Source of the DNA: Fasciola hepatica
Taxonomy: Eukaryota; Platyhelminthes; Trematoda; Plagiorchiida; Fasciolidae
Assembly (NCBI GenBank): GCA_948099385.1
Contig: CANUEZ040000029.1
Span: 3,317,501-3,381,500, forward strand
Length of the DNA: 64,000 bases
Reading direction: 5' to 3'
In this document: piece after piece, positions 56,201 through 64,000 of the stretch
How positions within the stretch are numbered: the first letter of the stretch is position 1
Layout: each line of letters opens with the position of its first letter
Made by a program: the position numbers and the translations under genes
Notes under the pieces: generated by a model
What the model was told of the DNA's origin: nothing
Seen by the model: only the letters and a program-made list of their open reading frames with translations
Databases searched by the model: none

Positions 56201-57491
56201 AGTATAGGACATATCGTTCATGCGGGGTGGAGTCGTTGTCATCAACCGTTGCATCACAAACAAATAGGTCCAAACTAGCATCGGGTAATGTCTCTTCCGA
56301 TTGTTTGGTCGAACGGCAAACCACCGTTTGACGGGAATCCTTTTTCGTCATATCGATTCGCGCCACCCATCCGTAGCTCACACACACTAGGCAGATACTG
56401 ATGTGCTGTCTGCTAGTCAAACCATAGACCTGCCACGCTGACTCCAACTATGCATTCTATTCCGGACAGAAAATGCCGTGGTGTCTGTTAACAAGGCTAG
56501 GCCATCTATCGACGTGTCAGCCCGTACCTCATAACAAGCTGGACTAACCACGACTTTAGTTGGTCCACCACTCCGAATAGCAATGGCATGGCTGCCGGAT
56601 TTCCGTGATAGTGTAGTGTTTTTAGCTGCAATCCATCCACTTCATTCATACAAAAGCATGTAAATAAAAACACGATGAGGAAAAGTAATCCAGTGCACCT
56701 ACCTTCCAATATTCCACATCCTTATATGATTCGATCTTAATTACAGCCGGTGTGCACGAGCCAAAATCCATGAGAGTAGGGCGCCACGCGTCAAACAGCA
56801 GAACATTTCCTGGTTTTATATCTCTACAGGGGAAACAGAACTCGATTCGAAATGCAATAGCACGAAAATGCACCTACCGGTGTGCCAGCGGCACATTCAA
56901 CGACAATAGTACTAAGAGACCTTCACAAATCCCCATCATCAAACGGGCAATTAGTCGACTGGAAAACGCATTCTCCCGGGCACGATTTCGGTCTAGTTGA
57001 CTTTGCAAAGAGCCTTGCTATCTAGTTGATCTGATGTTCACAAGTTTGAGGACGTACCTGTGCATACTGCAAAATCATGCAGACTTGAGACAGGGCCCCT
57101 TGTGGGTGATTCAGCAAAGGTTTTCGGGCCACACCGAAGCAGGGGAGTAAATTCGGATGAGATGGTAGATTCAGATGCAATTGTGCCTCCCGAAGTGCTT
57201 TGTCCTCATCAATATGTGAGTGACAAATCATTCGTTTCAGCACATACGGTAGTCGACCATGACTGGATGAGACCAATTCGATGGTGCTGAATCCACTGGA
57301 ATTAAGAAATGAATGATGGGACAACACTGGAGCATGCTCGTGTACGTACATACAAGTCCACACATTTGTGGACGGTGTGCTAATGTCACGTACCCTTGAT
57401 CTAACCGGTCTCGTATGTAGAATGTACTAGACTCTCCGGACTGGTCTTGTACTCGAATTTTTTCACCGCACGCACCCCAACATCCGAACAT
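47082..57491 (-). CDS. STK16: STK16-like serine/threonine kinase, complete (7 exons)
   Basis: Spliced model on the minus strand: 57491-57394, 57295-57058, 57017-56878, 56823-56703, 50129-50034, 49985-49855, 47244-47082. It totals 987 nt, 328 aa plus TAG; all introns are GT-AG and phases agree. Human STK16 is 305 aa. Motifs: Gly-rich loop LDQGGFS (30-36), VLK lysine 53, alpha-C Glu69, HRDIKPGN (Asp160), DFGS (Asp178), YRAPE (210-214), ADIW (228-231), SLGCLLYAL, RGDSVALAA and NPSLRP (Arg295). RGDSVALA and the overall layout are typical of STK16 (MPSK1), a membrane-associated NAK-family kinase of the Golgi and secretory pathway (family knowledge). All catalytic residues are present. The first Gly of the Gly loop is replaced by Asp31. 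The N-terminus MFGCWGAC lacks the usual Gly2. Confidence 0.92.
47401..47472 (+). repeat. tRNA-like sequence (tRNA pseudogene or SINE head)
   Basis: A perfect 7-bp acceptor-type stem, CAGCGGT (47401-47407) with ACCGCTG (47466-47472), encloses an A-box-like TGGTAAGACGG and a B-box GGTTCGAATCA. The T-stem and anticodon arm do not fold properly, so a working tRNA is unlikely. Confidence 0.5.
47955..48925 (+). pseudogene. CR1/Jockey-like non-LTR retrotransposon relic
   Basis: Plus-strand readings: FPSLLTWLTDYFPGRIQSTK (RT region between motifs A and B), FKLPRVEYIKYLGVTLDTDL, VSKLRRFCSQIRNLR, FVPQCALPVLHYSYPVIIP, WSNPASLWESFKTLKTSELG and a final VSAELRENLL with stop at about 48922. This is the RT-thumb and C-terminus of CR1-type elements. 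The RT active-site segment between 48218 and 48350 is deleted and several stops occur. Antisense to STK16, within its last intron. Confidence 0.75.
49230..49350. repeat. Unclassified dispersed repeat, second copy
   Basis: Paralogue of 22190-22350, in the same orientation. Confidence 0.4.
49855..49985 (-). CDS. STK16: STK16-like exon 6: alpha-F region
   Basis: Acceptor CTTCTAG precedes 49985; donor GTAAGT follows 49855. It encodes SLGCLLYALYFFESPMD and RGDSVALAA, directly continuing ADIW of exon 5 after a 48-bp intron. RGDSVALA is a strong STK16 marker. It ends two bases into Lys275. Confidence 0.93.
50034..50129 (-). CDS. STK16: STK16-like exon 5: activation segment
   Basis: A small exon of 96 nt lying 6.6 kb from exon 4. 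Acceptor TTTCACAG precedes 50129; donor GTAATT follows 50034. It encodes EFAAENCSMTYRAPEWF then SITERADIW, aligning with WAAQRCTISYRAPELF and DERTDVW of human STK16. The IS630-Tc1-mariner element and an RTE relic sit in the intron between exons 4 and 5. Confidence 0.92.
50390..50965 (+). repeat. Unclassified repeat R2, plus-strand copy
   Basis: The first 130 bp (GACCCAGAGGGCTACGCC, GGACAGGCCGAAGGTGAGTAG) resemble the RTE 5' leader. The last 180 bp (GTTGCCCGGCAGGTAGCGCT, GGGCACACCACTTCATCCG) match the minus-strand copy at 62205-62400. The combination suggests an RTE-derived non-autonomous element (inference). Confidence 0.5.
51285..51620 (+). mobile_element. RTE-like 3' end, 5'-truncated
   Basis: Closely matches 18955-19280 (TCACGTCTTCGTG, ATATGGCAG, AACAGTGGCGAT, TCGAATCAGAATGATTG, CCACCC) and ends TACGATGATGACC, a short GAT tail. 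Same subfamily as the near-intact element at 15439. Within the STK16 intron between exons 4 and 5, antisense to the gene. Confidence 0.85.
52566..52668 (+). other. Candidate lone coding exon (unproven)
   Basis: A strong acceptor (TTTCTATCTTTGCAG ending at 52565) is followed by IVLMELRRKNTASSILQLLL and 13 more residues to a TAG. No partner exon or domain recognised. It would lie antisense inside an STK16 intron. Confidence 0.2.
53120..53216 (+). mobile_element. SINE fragment beside the DNA transposon
   Basis: GAGAGGTTTGAACTATCC and TGATGGTAGACAGCACTACT match the B-box and body of the SINE at 61690. It stops just before the transposon's left end. Confidence 0.5.
53235..53598. repeat. Left terminal inverted repeat
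   Basis: Starts CATCAAGCCTTAGCC. It contains the 21-bp tandem units at 53242-53340 and then a unique part. Reverse complement of 54873-55236 apart from about five bases. Confidence 0.92.
53631..54473 (-). pseudogene. IS630-Tc1-mariner transposase, broken
   Basis: Starts MGENKRSHRFTSAEDRRKAI at 54473, a helix-turn-helix region (NDLKDIAKHLNIKIKTCRAI). The DDE domain follows: first Asp in RLYIDETNYNIWCC (about 54025), second in IVFIVDNAPVHRRAVD (about 53775), third catalytic residue in PPYSPFFNPIEEAFNEF (about 53680). Three in-frame stops (about 54168, 54126, 54057) and one frameshift (about 53735) inactivate it. At least one stop fits CGA to TGA decay. Normal length for the family is about 300 residues. 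Past FKQ it either stops at 53631 or splices over a 38-bp intron (53653-53616) into an ORF inside the inverted repeat. Confidence 0.87.
54873..55236. repeat. Right terminal inverted repeat
   Basis: Ends GGCTAAAGCTTGATG. Mirror of 53235-53598; first innermost bases CACCGAAAT. Confidence 0.92.
55370..56110 (-). pseudogene. RTE-like relic, internally deleted (minus strand)
   Basis: The minus strand reads from the RT fingers (a GCTCGACCGGATGGGTTGTC block, cognate to CTGCTGGACCGGATGAGTTG at 5260) to the C-terminal block (GTAGGACGTAGACAAAGACT, GTCAGTAATATTGAGGTTAG) and 3' TTAGGTCCTTGAGATCCGCC. The YADD region is absent. Heavily mutated. Confidence 0.7.
56703..56823 (-). CDS. STK16: STK16-like exon 4: catalytic loop and DFG
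   Basis: Acceptor CTGTAG precedes 56823; donor GTAGGT follows 56703. The join produces HRDIKPGNVLLFD, then PTLMDFGSCTPAVIKIE. Metal-binding DFG is present where human STK16 has DLG. It ends with Lys199 on a codon boundary; the next intron is 6.6 kb. Confidence 0.93.
56878..57017 (-). CDS. STK16: STK16-like exon 3: hinge to catalytic His
   Basis: Acceptor GATAG precedes 57017; donor GTAGGT follows 56878. It encodes QGSLQSQLDRNRARENAF and RLIARLMMGICEGLLVL, parallel to the GTLWNEIE and LLLGICRGLEAIH blocks of human STK16, and ends LAH plus two bases of the HRD arginine. A nearer TAG at 57003-57001 cannot be used because it gives the wrong frame. Confidence 0.9.
57058..57295 (-). CDS. STK16: STK16-like exon 2: N-lobe
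   Basis: Acceptor TTCCAG precedes 57295; donor GTACGT follows 57058. It completes GGFSTIELV, then PYVLKRMICH (ATP-binding Lys53), ALREAQLHLNLPSHPNLL (alpha-C Glu69) and VCMILQYAQ, the strand before the hinge. It ends on a codon boundary. Confidence 0.92.
57394..57491 (-). CDS. STK16: STK16-like exon 1: N-terminus and start of the Gly loop
   Basis: ATG at 57491-57489; donor GTACGT follows 57394. It encodes MFGCWGACGEKI and, at its end, IRDRLDQ plus two bases of Gly33. STK16 proteins start MGHALCVCS-like and are acylated on Gly2 and nearby cysteines; here Cys4 and Cys8 remain but Gly2 is Phe. The start is the first Met in frame with the kinase domain, and its placement fits the family length. 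Confidence 0.88.
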
Positions 57492-57496
57492 AGTCC

Positions 57497-57506
57497 CGCG
57501 TACGCG
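57497..57506. promoter_or_regulatory. CG-rich palindrome just upstream of STK16 ATG
   Basis: CGCGTACGCG, a perfect 10-bp palindrome ending 5 bp before the start codon on the minus strand. It could be a transcription-factor site or chance; no TATA box or initiator was identified with confidence. Confidence 0.2.
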
Positions 57507-58230
57507 TGAGTGAAACGGACTAGGGGCGTTTTGTCACAGAAGGATGTTTACGTGGCACAGTCTCTGAGTAAGAGCAGAGAGAATGATTACGATTGTACAG
57601 AGTAGAGAAGGAATGCATTCATATAAAATGAGAACCTATTCCTGGTGTCATATGGAATACGTGAAGACCAGTTGCATACAAACAAAACACTAGCCAATAC
57701 AAGTCCATTTTTATTCCATATTCGTGAATAGGTACAGTAGTGGACTGAGTCTCCGCAGTCACGGGAGCCCATTATCCTATTCGACCACGGGAGTGAAATT
57801 TTAGCTATCAACATAAGGGAAGCAGTAGTATGAGTCAAAATGGAATGGACTATGCATGAGCAACGAATAGCTTCCGACGGTGTCAACTGACACCATTGTG
57901 CGAGGCAAACAGTTGTCAGTATTCAGAATGACGGATAACTGGGTGGTGTATTGATTCATCGTCCAGCACCAACACTTAACTCACTGGTAAAAACCACGGA
58001 AGCACTCTCACTGTACATTTGTTTCACTCATGTTAGAAACTGCGATTCCACGCACAACTGCCGAGTCCTAAGATTCGAACTAGGCGAATGTCATTGTGAG
58101 ACTCACTCGTGAAACTATGCGAATAGGCTATCGACGGTTTGCTGAATTTCAACACTACTTGATGTCACGTTCTGAGTCGTGGTTTTAGACGACAGAGAAT
58201 AACTGGTCGTCGGAGAGATAATTCCAGTTC
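57507..58230. other. STK16 upstream region
   Basis: Expected to hold the STK16 promoter and 5' UTR. A 99-codon minus ORF (57587-57886) has no recognised motif. No repeat family recognised. Confidence 0.4.
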
Positions 58231-59128
58231 ATCACGACGAGACTACACCTTGGCGTGATGTGATGACTTTCGTGCCTCCATGATCCAAAGAGTTATGCAG
58301 GATGACTTCCTTAAGCCGGAAATGAAATTATGCCTGACAGGTCAATGAGTAGAGGCCAGCCGAAGTCCAGTCTCACCGAACCAGTTGTTGGGCAACGTCT
58401 GGTTCTAACCACTATGCCCCTGGAGATCACACTCCAGCGAATAAACACGGAAACAGTTTACCGGTCTAAAAACCTCCACTAGATGGACGTAGGAGTGGAG
58501 TACCTGGGGTTCCTCACGACGGTGGGAGAAGTTATCGTACTTCATCGGGCAGCTATCGTCCGCCTAAGCTGAGCAGTCCCTAGCCCAGAGAATGCTACCC
58601 CGTCCACGTCCCGCTTGTTCCATTGAGTGCATGGAGCTTATGACTGAATCCGAAAAGCGGATCGACAACAAGGCACCAGCGACGACAAGGCAGGACGCAC
58701 GCAGTGATCAGGTCTCACGTGACAGACTAGAAGAAGTTCCTTCACGGGTTCTTCGGCCGCGTTCCCGTGCTGGGTTAACACCCCACTGCCTTGTGGGTCA
58801 GACTTTCAAGTCAAAGGCTCCGGTTAGGGTTCCCAAATAAAAAACCCTTCTGTGGCATGGTCAGCCACGGTGCCTCAGGAAACATTTCTTACCTCTCTGC
58901 TCTTCATCCTTTAAGTTCCAATTCAGAATGGATACAAGAGGCCACAATGAGTGGTGACCATCGACTTTAACTCTCGGTAAAGGTAGCAAATTAAAGACAG
59001 GGAGAGAAAGAGAATCCATTCCCCGACCTAAGCATTCTTTTCACTTTGCTGCTCCCAACGTCCGCACACTTTGCCAAACGGGGTAGCAGACTTCCCTAGC
59101 TAGAACCCTTGAAGTCTTCAACATAGAT

Positions 59129-59812
59129 GTGTGTTGTGTCTCCGAAACACCCATACAAGACCCAACTTCAGTGTTAACACTTCGCTCCCCTGATACAAGC
59201 TCGGCTTCTCGTTTCACTCTTCGCGTGTCGGGTGATCCGGTGTCAAGTGCCCGTGGTCAGGCTGACATTGGCATCGCTCTGAACATGAAGGCTGAGCGTG
59301 CATTGCTCGACTGGATCCCAGACAGCAGTCGTCTGTGTGCAGTTCGGTTGAATGGTTCTGTGCATGTCAACGGCACCAGACTGAAGCGCCGATGCCTGTT
59401 TGCCATTTCTGTGTATGCACCAACTGACTGCGGCTCCGCTGAGGCTAAAGATGAATTCTACCAAAATTTGTCTCGACTGCTCTGCAGCGTGCGCTCTACG
59501 GATATCATGGTTGTTGCTAGTGATTTCAATGTTGAAGTTGGAACCTTAGACGAGACGGAGGAATATAGGAGGCTGTTTGGCCTTCCGGCCGATCGAACTG
59601 ATAACGGTGACCAACTCATCGAACTATGTTCCAATCACGGACTATTTCTAGTGAGTACACATTTCTCGTACAAAAAGCAGCACCAACTAACCTGGCGTCC
59701 TCCTGCGCCTCCACGGTGTTGGATCCAGATCGACCACACTACTATCGGTTATTGCTGGTGCGGATCAATTTCGAGATTGTCGAACACTTTGGTCCACGGT
59801 TGTAGACACTGA
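59129..59812 (+). pseudogene. RTE endonuclease fragment
   Basis: Open for 227 codons: CCVSETPIQDPTS (catalytic Glu), LLDWIPDSSRLCAVRLNG, ISVYAPTDCG, MVVASDFNVEVG (GDFN changed to SDFN) and QIDHTTIGYCW near the end. A frameshift after 59700 loses the SDH motif. Confidence 0.8.
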
Positions 59813-60080
59813 TCACGCTCTTGCCCGCGCGCGTTCCAGCATACATCTCGTTTGTGGCCGGAATAACACCAAAGCCAACCATTCCCCGCAGCACCTGGAC
59901 CATTACCATCGATCTGCTTTACAAGCAGAATTATACGCCAAAGTACCGATGCAGTCAAATGCCCGGGATCCAGAAGAGCGGTGGACAGAGATCCATCTAT
60001 TTGAGGCTGCTAATGCTCCCCAAGGTCCAACAACCAGGCGCACATAGAGACGATGGATATCTGCATCCTCAGTTGCGCTG

Positions 60081-61478
60081 TTGGATATGCGCAGATCGAT
60101 TCCTCCGGATTCCAGATATGATGAGGCACGGAGGTACCTTAAACGTCAACTGACTCGGAGCCTGAGAAACGACCGTGAGCAATGGTGGATTGCGAAGTGT
60201 AGGGAGGTCGGGAAAGCTGCAGAGATTTACAACAGCCGCAACCATTTTCGTCTAATCAGAAATACCGGTCCCCGAAAGCCTGGCGTTAACGAACTGTTCA
60301 AAGAGGCAAACGGCTCACTGATCTAAACTCCGGAGAGTCGTCTAGTTCGTTGGGCGGAGCACTTCGAGAAGCAATTTAACTGACCTTTCTCCGCGACAGA
60401 TTGCTAAATAGCACCATAGCTCCAGCTCTAGTTGTAGATACCGGTCTTCCGTCAGAAGCGGAGGTTTTCCGTGAGACATGCTACCTTGGACGACATAAAG
60501 CTGCTGGACCGGATGGGTTGCCTCCGTTTATTTTCAAAGACGGTGGCTCAACATTGTTACCGGAGTTGACAAAACTCCTCGGTTTGGTATGGGTTAGGGA
60601 ACAAAGTCCCAAAGAGTTGGTGTGAATCGGTAATCGTACCAATTTACAAGGGTGACAAGTCCTCTTGTGAAAACCATAAGGGAATAAGTCTCGTTAGCAT
60701 CGCGTCTAAACTGCCTGCTGGTATTATTTTCCACCGCTTATAAATTGCTCGCGCGAGAATCAGGCTGTGTTTCAGACCTGGTCGAGGTTGTGTTGATCAC
60801 ATTTTTACTCTTCGACAAATTTTAGAACATAGACCCATCTTCCATAGGCCTACCATCCTCGTTTTTCTTGATTTTAAAGCGGCCTTCGACTCAGTCGACC
60901 ACAAAGTCCTCTGGCGCTACCTTTCATTGAAAGGTGTCATAGAGAAATTCTTTTCCATCACAAAGTCCCTTTACATGAACAGCTGAGTTCGAGTTCGGGC
61001 TTACGGTGATCTTTCACCAGAGTTCACCACGATAAGTTGTGTACGTCAGGGTTGCTCCCTCTTTCTTTTTCTCTTTACCTTCGTGATTGGTATGATCTTA
61101 GAGACCGCACTTCTGTCAAGTGACGATACTGGCACTGAACTTCCCCCGGGTGGAAAAGTGGTAGACCTTGAATATGCGGACGACATCGTTCTTCTAGATA
61201 AAAATGGGTTGCAAGCTTTTCTGGACAGCTTGACGGACTGCGTAGCAATGTTCGGTATGCGCTTTGCGCCTCCAAAGTCCAAGAAGCTGTTGCAAGATTG
61301 GGTTGGTCCAATACTAAGCCTTTCAGTATCTGGAGAAACTATAGACCTAGTACTTAAGTTCTATTATCTGGGTAGCTGCATTTCACCCAGAGATCGGATA
61401 TCGCATGAGGTGTCTTTGTGTATACAGGAGACTTGTTTAGCATTTGTCAACCAGAGTCACCTGTGGCGTCGGACATGA
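60081..61478 (+). pseudogene. RTE reverse transcriptase relic
   Basis: Pieces in three frames: LTRSLRNDREQWWIAKCREV, HKAAGPDGLPPFIFKDGG, VFLDFKAAFDSVDHKVLWRY (motif A intact, about 60860-60920), then LEYADDIVLLDKNGLQAFLD (YADD, about 61170) and MRFAPPKSKKLLQDWVG. Individual active-site motifs survive, but at least four stops or frameshifts separate them. Confidence 0.85.
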
Positions 61479-61689
61479 CATCCATTATTCTATCAAGGGT
61501 CGAGTGTAAGCTGCAGCCGTCAGGCCCGTGCTTCTGTATGGTTCGGAGACATGGTCGCTTCGGGTGGAGGATAGGCGAAGATTGTCGGTATTTGAACACC
61601 GATGTCTTCGTAGCACTGATCGAATAAGGTGGGAACACCGTATAAGCAACTCTGAGGTCTAGAGGAGAGTCTTAGGTTCACGAACCATG

Positions 61690-61963
61690 ACCGGTGGTGG
61701 TCGAGGAGTGTATAGCGTTTGCTTACCACCTCGGAGGTTCGAGGTTCGAACCCTTGCCATTACCGGTTACTTTGGTGGTAGACAGCAACCTACTGTTGTC
61801 CGGATCGTTACCACACCTGACCCATTGGGACCTTACGTGGTTCTTTGCCACTCCAAGCTTCAGGGTATGGTTGTCGGTTACCTTTAATATTGCAGTAGGC
61901 CTTCGTGGCTATGGGGTATATAACCCTTCCACTGCACTCATGCGCAAGCACGTAATAAAAAAC
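61690..61963 (+). mobile_element. tRNA-derived SINE nested in RTE
   Basis: The head ACCGGTGGTGGTCGAGGAG is followed by the B-box GGTTCGAACCC, the body is as at 8240, and the tail is CGTAATAAAAAAC. The RTE sequence on each side (GTCTTAGGTTC..., GATGAAACACTTAAGCTCACC) is contiguous in the relative at 21915-21960, which defines the insertion point. Confidence 0.82.
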
Positions 61964-62204
61964 AGATGAAACACTTAAGCTCACCAGGCTAGGATGGTTG
62001 GGACATGTGCTGCGCATGTCCCCTGACAGGATTCCTCGGCACGCCGTGTTCGCTGAGGCGGGTACCGGCTGGAAGATGAGTAGGGGTGGCCAGTCGAAGA
62101 CATGGAAGATAGGTATAAAAAACCTAACCTGTGGACTTGGCCATGTAGGGTGTGTTAGACTTCCTGGGTTTTGCTTTTACTTTTGTGCAGCTAGCTTCTG
62201 AGAG

Positions 62205-62850
62205 AGACTGAGCCGGCTTCAAGGGTGTCCCGAATGAAAGGAAACTTGTCATGAAGGGTCTTATGAATTCGGTACGAAGTGGTGTGCCTAGTGTCATTCA
62301 GCTTTATGTTCGAGGTGGCAACTCTAGCCCGCGCACAGCCAAGTGCTACCTGTCGGGCAACAAGCTTCTATGTAGAGAGCCAGTGACCGAACTAGCCGTT
62401 CGTACGCGTTTTGGATTGTGATCTACCAATCTAGGATGCCCAACGCGTCCTAGTGATCTTGGTGCATGGTTGCCGGTGGCTCCCTAGGAGCTCGTTCGCC
62501 ATTTGGTAGAAGTCACCTAGACCCAGGGGCCCATGCAACCCTGTTGGTTGGACGGATTCCTTTAGAAGCTGTTGGATTCCGGCAGGTCTTATTCGCCTAT
62601 GTAGGAGTATCCATCTTCGCATGCTGGGCGCCGTCTCACCGATGTTTTTAGGCATTGGTTACCCTCAACCTGGCTTGGCCCGCCTGTCGAGCGGTTTGCC
62701 GGGGTGTGGCCGCTGATGCATGCCTTAGCTTCATGGAGCCACAGGTGTGAGTTGAGCAAGTGATGGAGACTAAAAAGATGGAATATACCCCGATAGGCCC
62801 GACAATCTACCAACTCAGAGGGTACAAGAGTCCCTCCCACTCAGTGGTTA
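62205..62850 (-). repeat. Unclassified repeat R2, longest copy, nested in RTE
   Basis: On the minus strand it runs from CTCTGAGTTGGTAGATTGTC through CCTGTGGCTCCATGAAGC and TTGTTGCCCGACAGGTAGCA to GAAGCCGGCTCAGTC. Parts are shared with 25640-25830, 37380-37660 and 50780-50965. It lies between LPGF and DMARCR of the RTE C-terminal block, so it inserted into that element. No ORF with a known domain. Confidence 0.6.
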
Positions 62851-63080
62851 TATACGTTACAAGACATGGCTAGGTGTCGCGATCAGTGGGACTCTAATAT
62901 TTTCAAACTTCCTTTATGGACTTAATACCAATATCTGTAGTTCTTTTACTGCTTCTTGAATATTTCTGTCCTTCCCCACTGTTTCCGATTGAGGCTGTCG
63001 CCAGGAAATAGCAACCAATGCCGCCGCACCCAGTGCATGGTTAATAGTTGGCTGAACTGAACTGAACTAATCTCAGCGAT

Positions 63081-63083
<3 letters not shown>

Positions 63084-63126
<43 letters not shown>
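63084..63126. repeat. (AT)n microsatellite
   Basis: 43 bp, between the 3' end of the RTE at 58231 and the 3' end of the minus-strand RTE at 63128. Confidence 0.97.
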
Positions 63127-63127
<1 letters not shown>

Positions 63128-63130
<3 letters not shown>

Positions 63131-63700
63131 CACCGGCTAGAGAACAAGCATGGTACCAATGCAACAACAACAGAAAATTACAAAGTCGGTGGGGGGGAGG
63201 TTAAGAGTCAACATCAAAATTATAACAGGTAAAGCAAAAAAATCTATATTTTTACAGTACACGTCTTGTAATTTTTTTGTCTGTTTTCAATTGTTTTTGG
63301 GGAACGGGAAGTCAACAGACAGGTCACACAGCGTTCGCGCCGCTGGATTTGGTTCTTAGCCATATCTCTCAGCATCTCTAACCAACGGCAATCCTCATCT
63401 TTTGGGCCCCAACCAGGAAGGCGGGAAAAACCAACCGAAGTTAAAGCCGAAGCTAACTTCTTCGTGCCCCTGCGCTAAGTCATAGCCCGACTGCCGCGCC
63501 GCTTCTTCCAGCCCCGTCCAGCACGTGCAAAAACAACGCGAAAGGGTAAACGATGGGCAGGCATATGCAAAACACGACCGGGTCACCAGAGGCGGTGCAG
63601 AACGATCATCTCGGTCAGAGGGGGACTATCAGCACCGAACACACGACGACGTTCCCACCAGATAGCAAGCACCCGCTCGCAGTCACGAAGAACGGATATA
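63128..63700 (-). mobile_element. RTE-like 3' end, 5'-truncated (minus strand)
   Basis: Same subfamily as 1745-2405: shared 3' flank (GAGAACAAGCATGGTACC), and the block CATATCTCTCAGCATCTCTAACCAACGGCAATCC is common to both. The minus-strand coding remnant includes FAYACPSFTLSRCFCTCWTG and YDLAQGHEEVSF. Frameshifted. Confidence 0.8.
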
Positions 63701-64000
63701 AAATTATATTTATTTGAACCACGACTGTCATCAGGATCGCAAACATTTACATTCTAAGTTGACCAAGGGCTTCCTGGCGCTGATTAAAACCTTACTTACC
63801 ACTCACACAAAAAATAGTAAAATCAGAACTTGGTTTCAGTTAAATTTGGTTTATCCAGTATTCCTGGATCCAATTCACAGCGAACTACAAAATGGTCAGT
63901 TCGGTTTCATTACTAAAAGTAAAATGCCGTAGATGGAGTCCTCTGGGAGTGATTACTGTCATTACTAATAAAACGAAATGAGTTGGTTTTATATCGAAAA
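63701..64000. other. Window end, nothing recognised
   Basis: A 72-codon plus ORF (63714-63932) has no known motif. Confidence 0.35.

Larger units (their letters stand above)
58231..63069 (+). mobile_element. RTE-like retrotransposon, degraded, with two nested insertions
   Basis: Leader from 58231 (ATCACGACGAGACTACACCT), endonuclease about 59040-59815, RT about 60100-61480, C-terminal block to about 62165, 3' end 62853-63069 terminating CTGAACTGAACTGAACT. A SINE (61690-61963) and repeat R2 (about 62170-62852) are nested. Without them the element would be about 3.9 kb, full-length in layout. Closest to the copy at 4060. Many stops and frameshifts. Confidence 0.87.

Overview
The window looks like nuclear DNA of a large-genome flatworm, most likely a digenean trematode (inference). 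Two spliced protein-coding genes with large introns are buried in decayed retroelements (RTE-like, CR1-like, Penelope-like and Ty3/gypsy), tRNA-derived SINEs, one IS630-Tc1-mariner transposon and long (TA)n tracts. No bacterial-style operons, rRNA genes or CRISPR arrays are visible.

Gene 1 (+ strand, 494-42900) is the C-terminal part of an ABCG2-like half-transporter. Nine exons were assembled by eye: 494-651, 7520-7674, 10473-10610, 12757-12853, 23549-24259, 24548-24748, 36288-36567, 38626-38909 and 42750-42900. They sum to 2175 nt, exactly 725 codons with the stop, and every junction is GT-AG and in phase. The ABC signature, Walker B, D-loop and switch histidine precede an unusually long linker and six membrane segments. 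Exons with the Walker A motif lie upstream of the window.

Gene 2 (- strand, 57491-47082) is a complete STK16-like (NAK family) protein kinase. Seven exons total 987 nt, giving 328 aa plus a stop. All main kinase motifs are present and every junction is in phase. The two genes are convergent (tail to tail), about 4.2 kb apart.

Transposon layout. ABCG2 intron 1 holds an RTE 5' leader (1456-1680), an RTE 3' end (1745-2405, -) and a degraded RTE copy set between two (TA)n tracts (4060-6922). Introns 2 and 3 hold SINE copies. Intron 4 (10.7 kb) holds Penelope-like relics (14010-14450 +, 19920-20890 -), an almost intact RTE element (15439-19296) and two further RTE relics (20940-21960, -). Intron 6 (11.5 kb) holds two gypsy relics in opposite orientation (26090-28710 +, 28930-33200 -). 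STK16 introns hold a CR1-like relic (47955-48925), an RTE 3' end (51285-51620), a palindromic-ended DNA transposon (53235-55236) and another RTE relic (55370-56110, -). Upstream of STK16 lies a long degraded RTE copy (58231-63069) with a SINE and an unclassified repeat nested in it, then an RTE 3' end (63128-63700, -).

The features most worth attention are: the roughly 210-residue insertion in the ABCG2 linker, its extended third extracellular loop, the unusual STK16 N-terminus, and the DNA transposon, whose 364-bp inverted repeats are nearly identical although its transposase is broken. I found no convincing wholly new multi-gene system.
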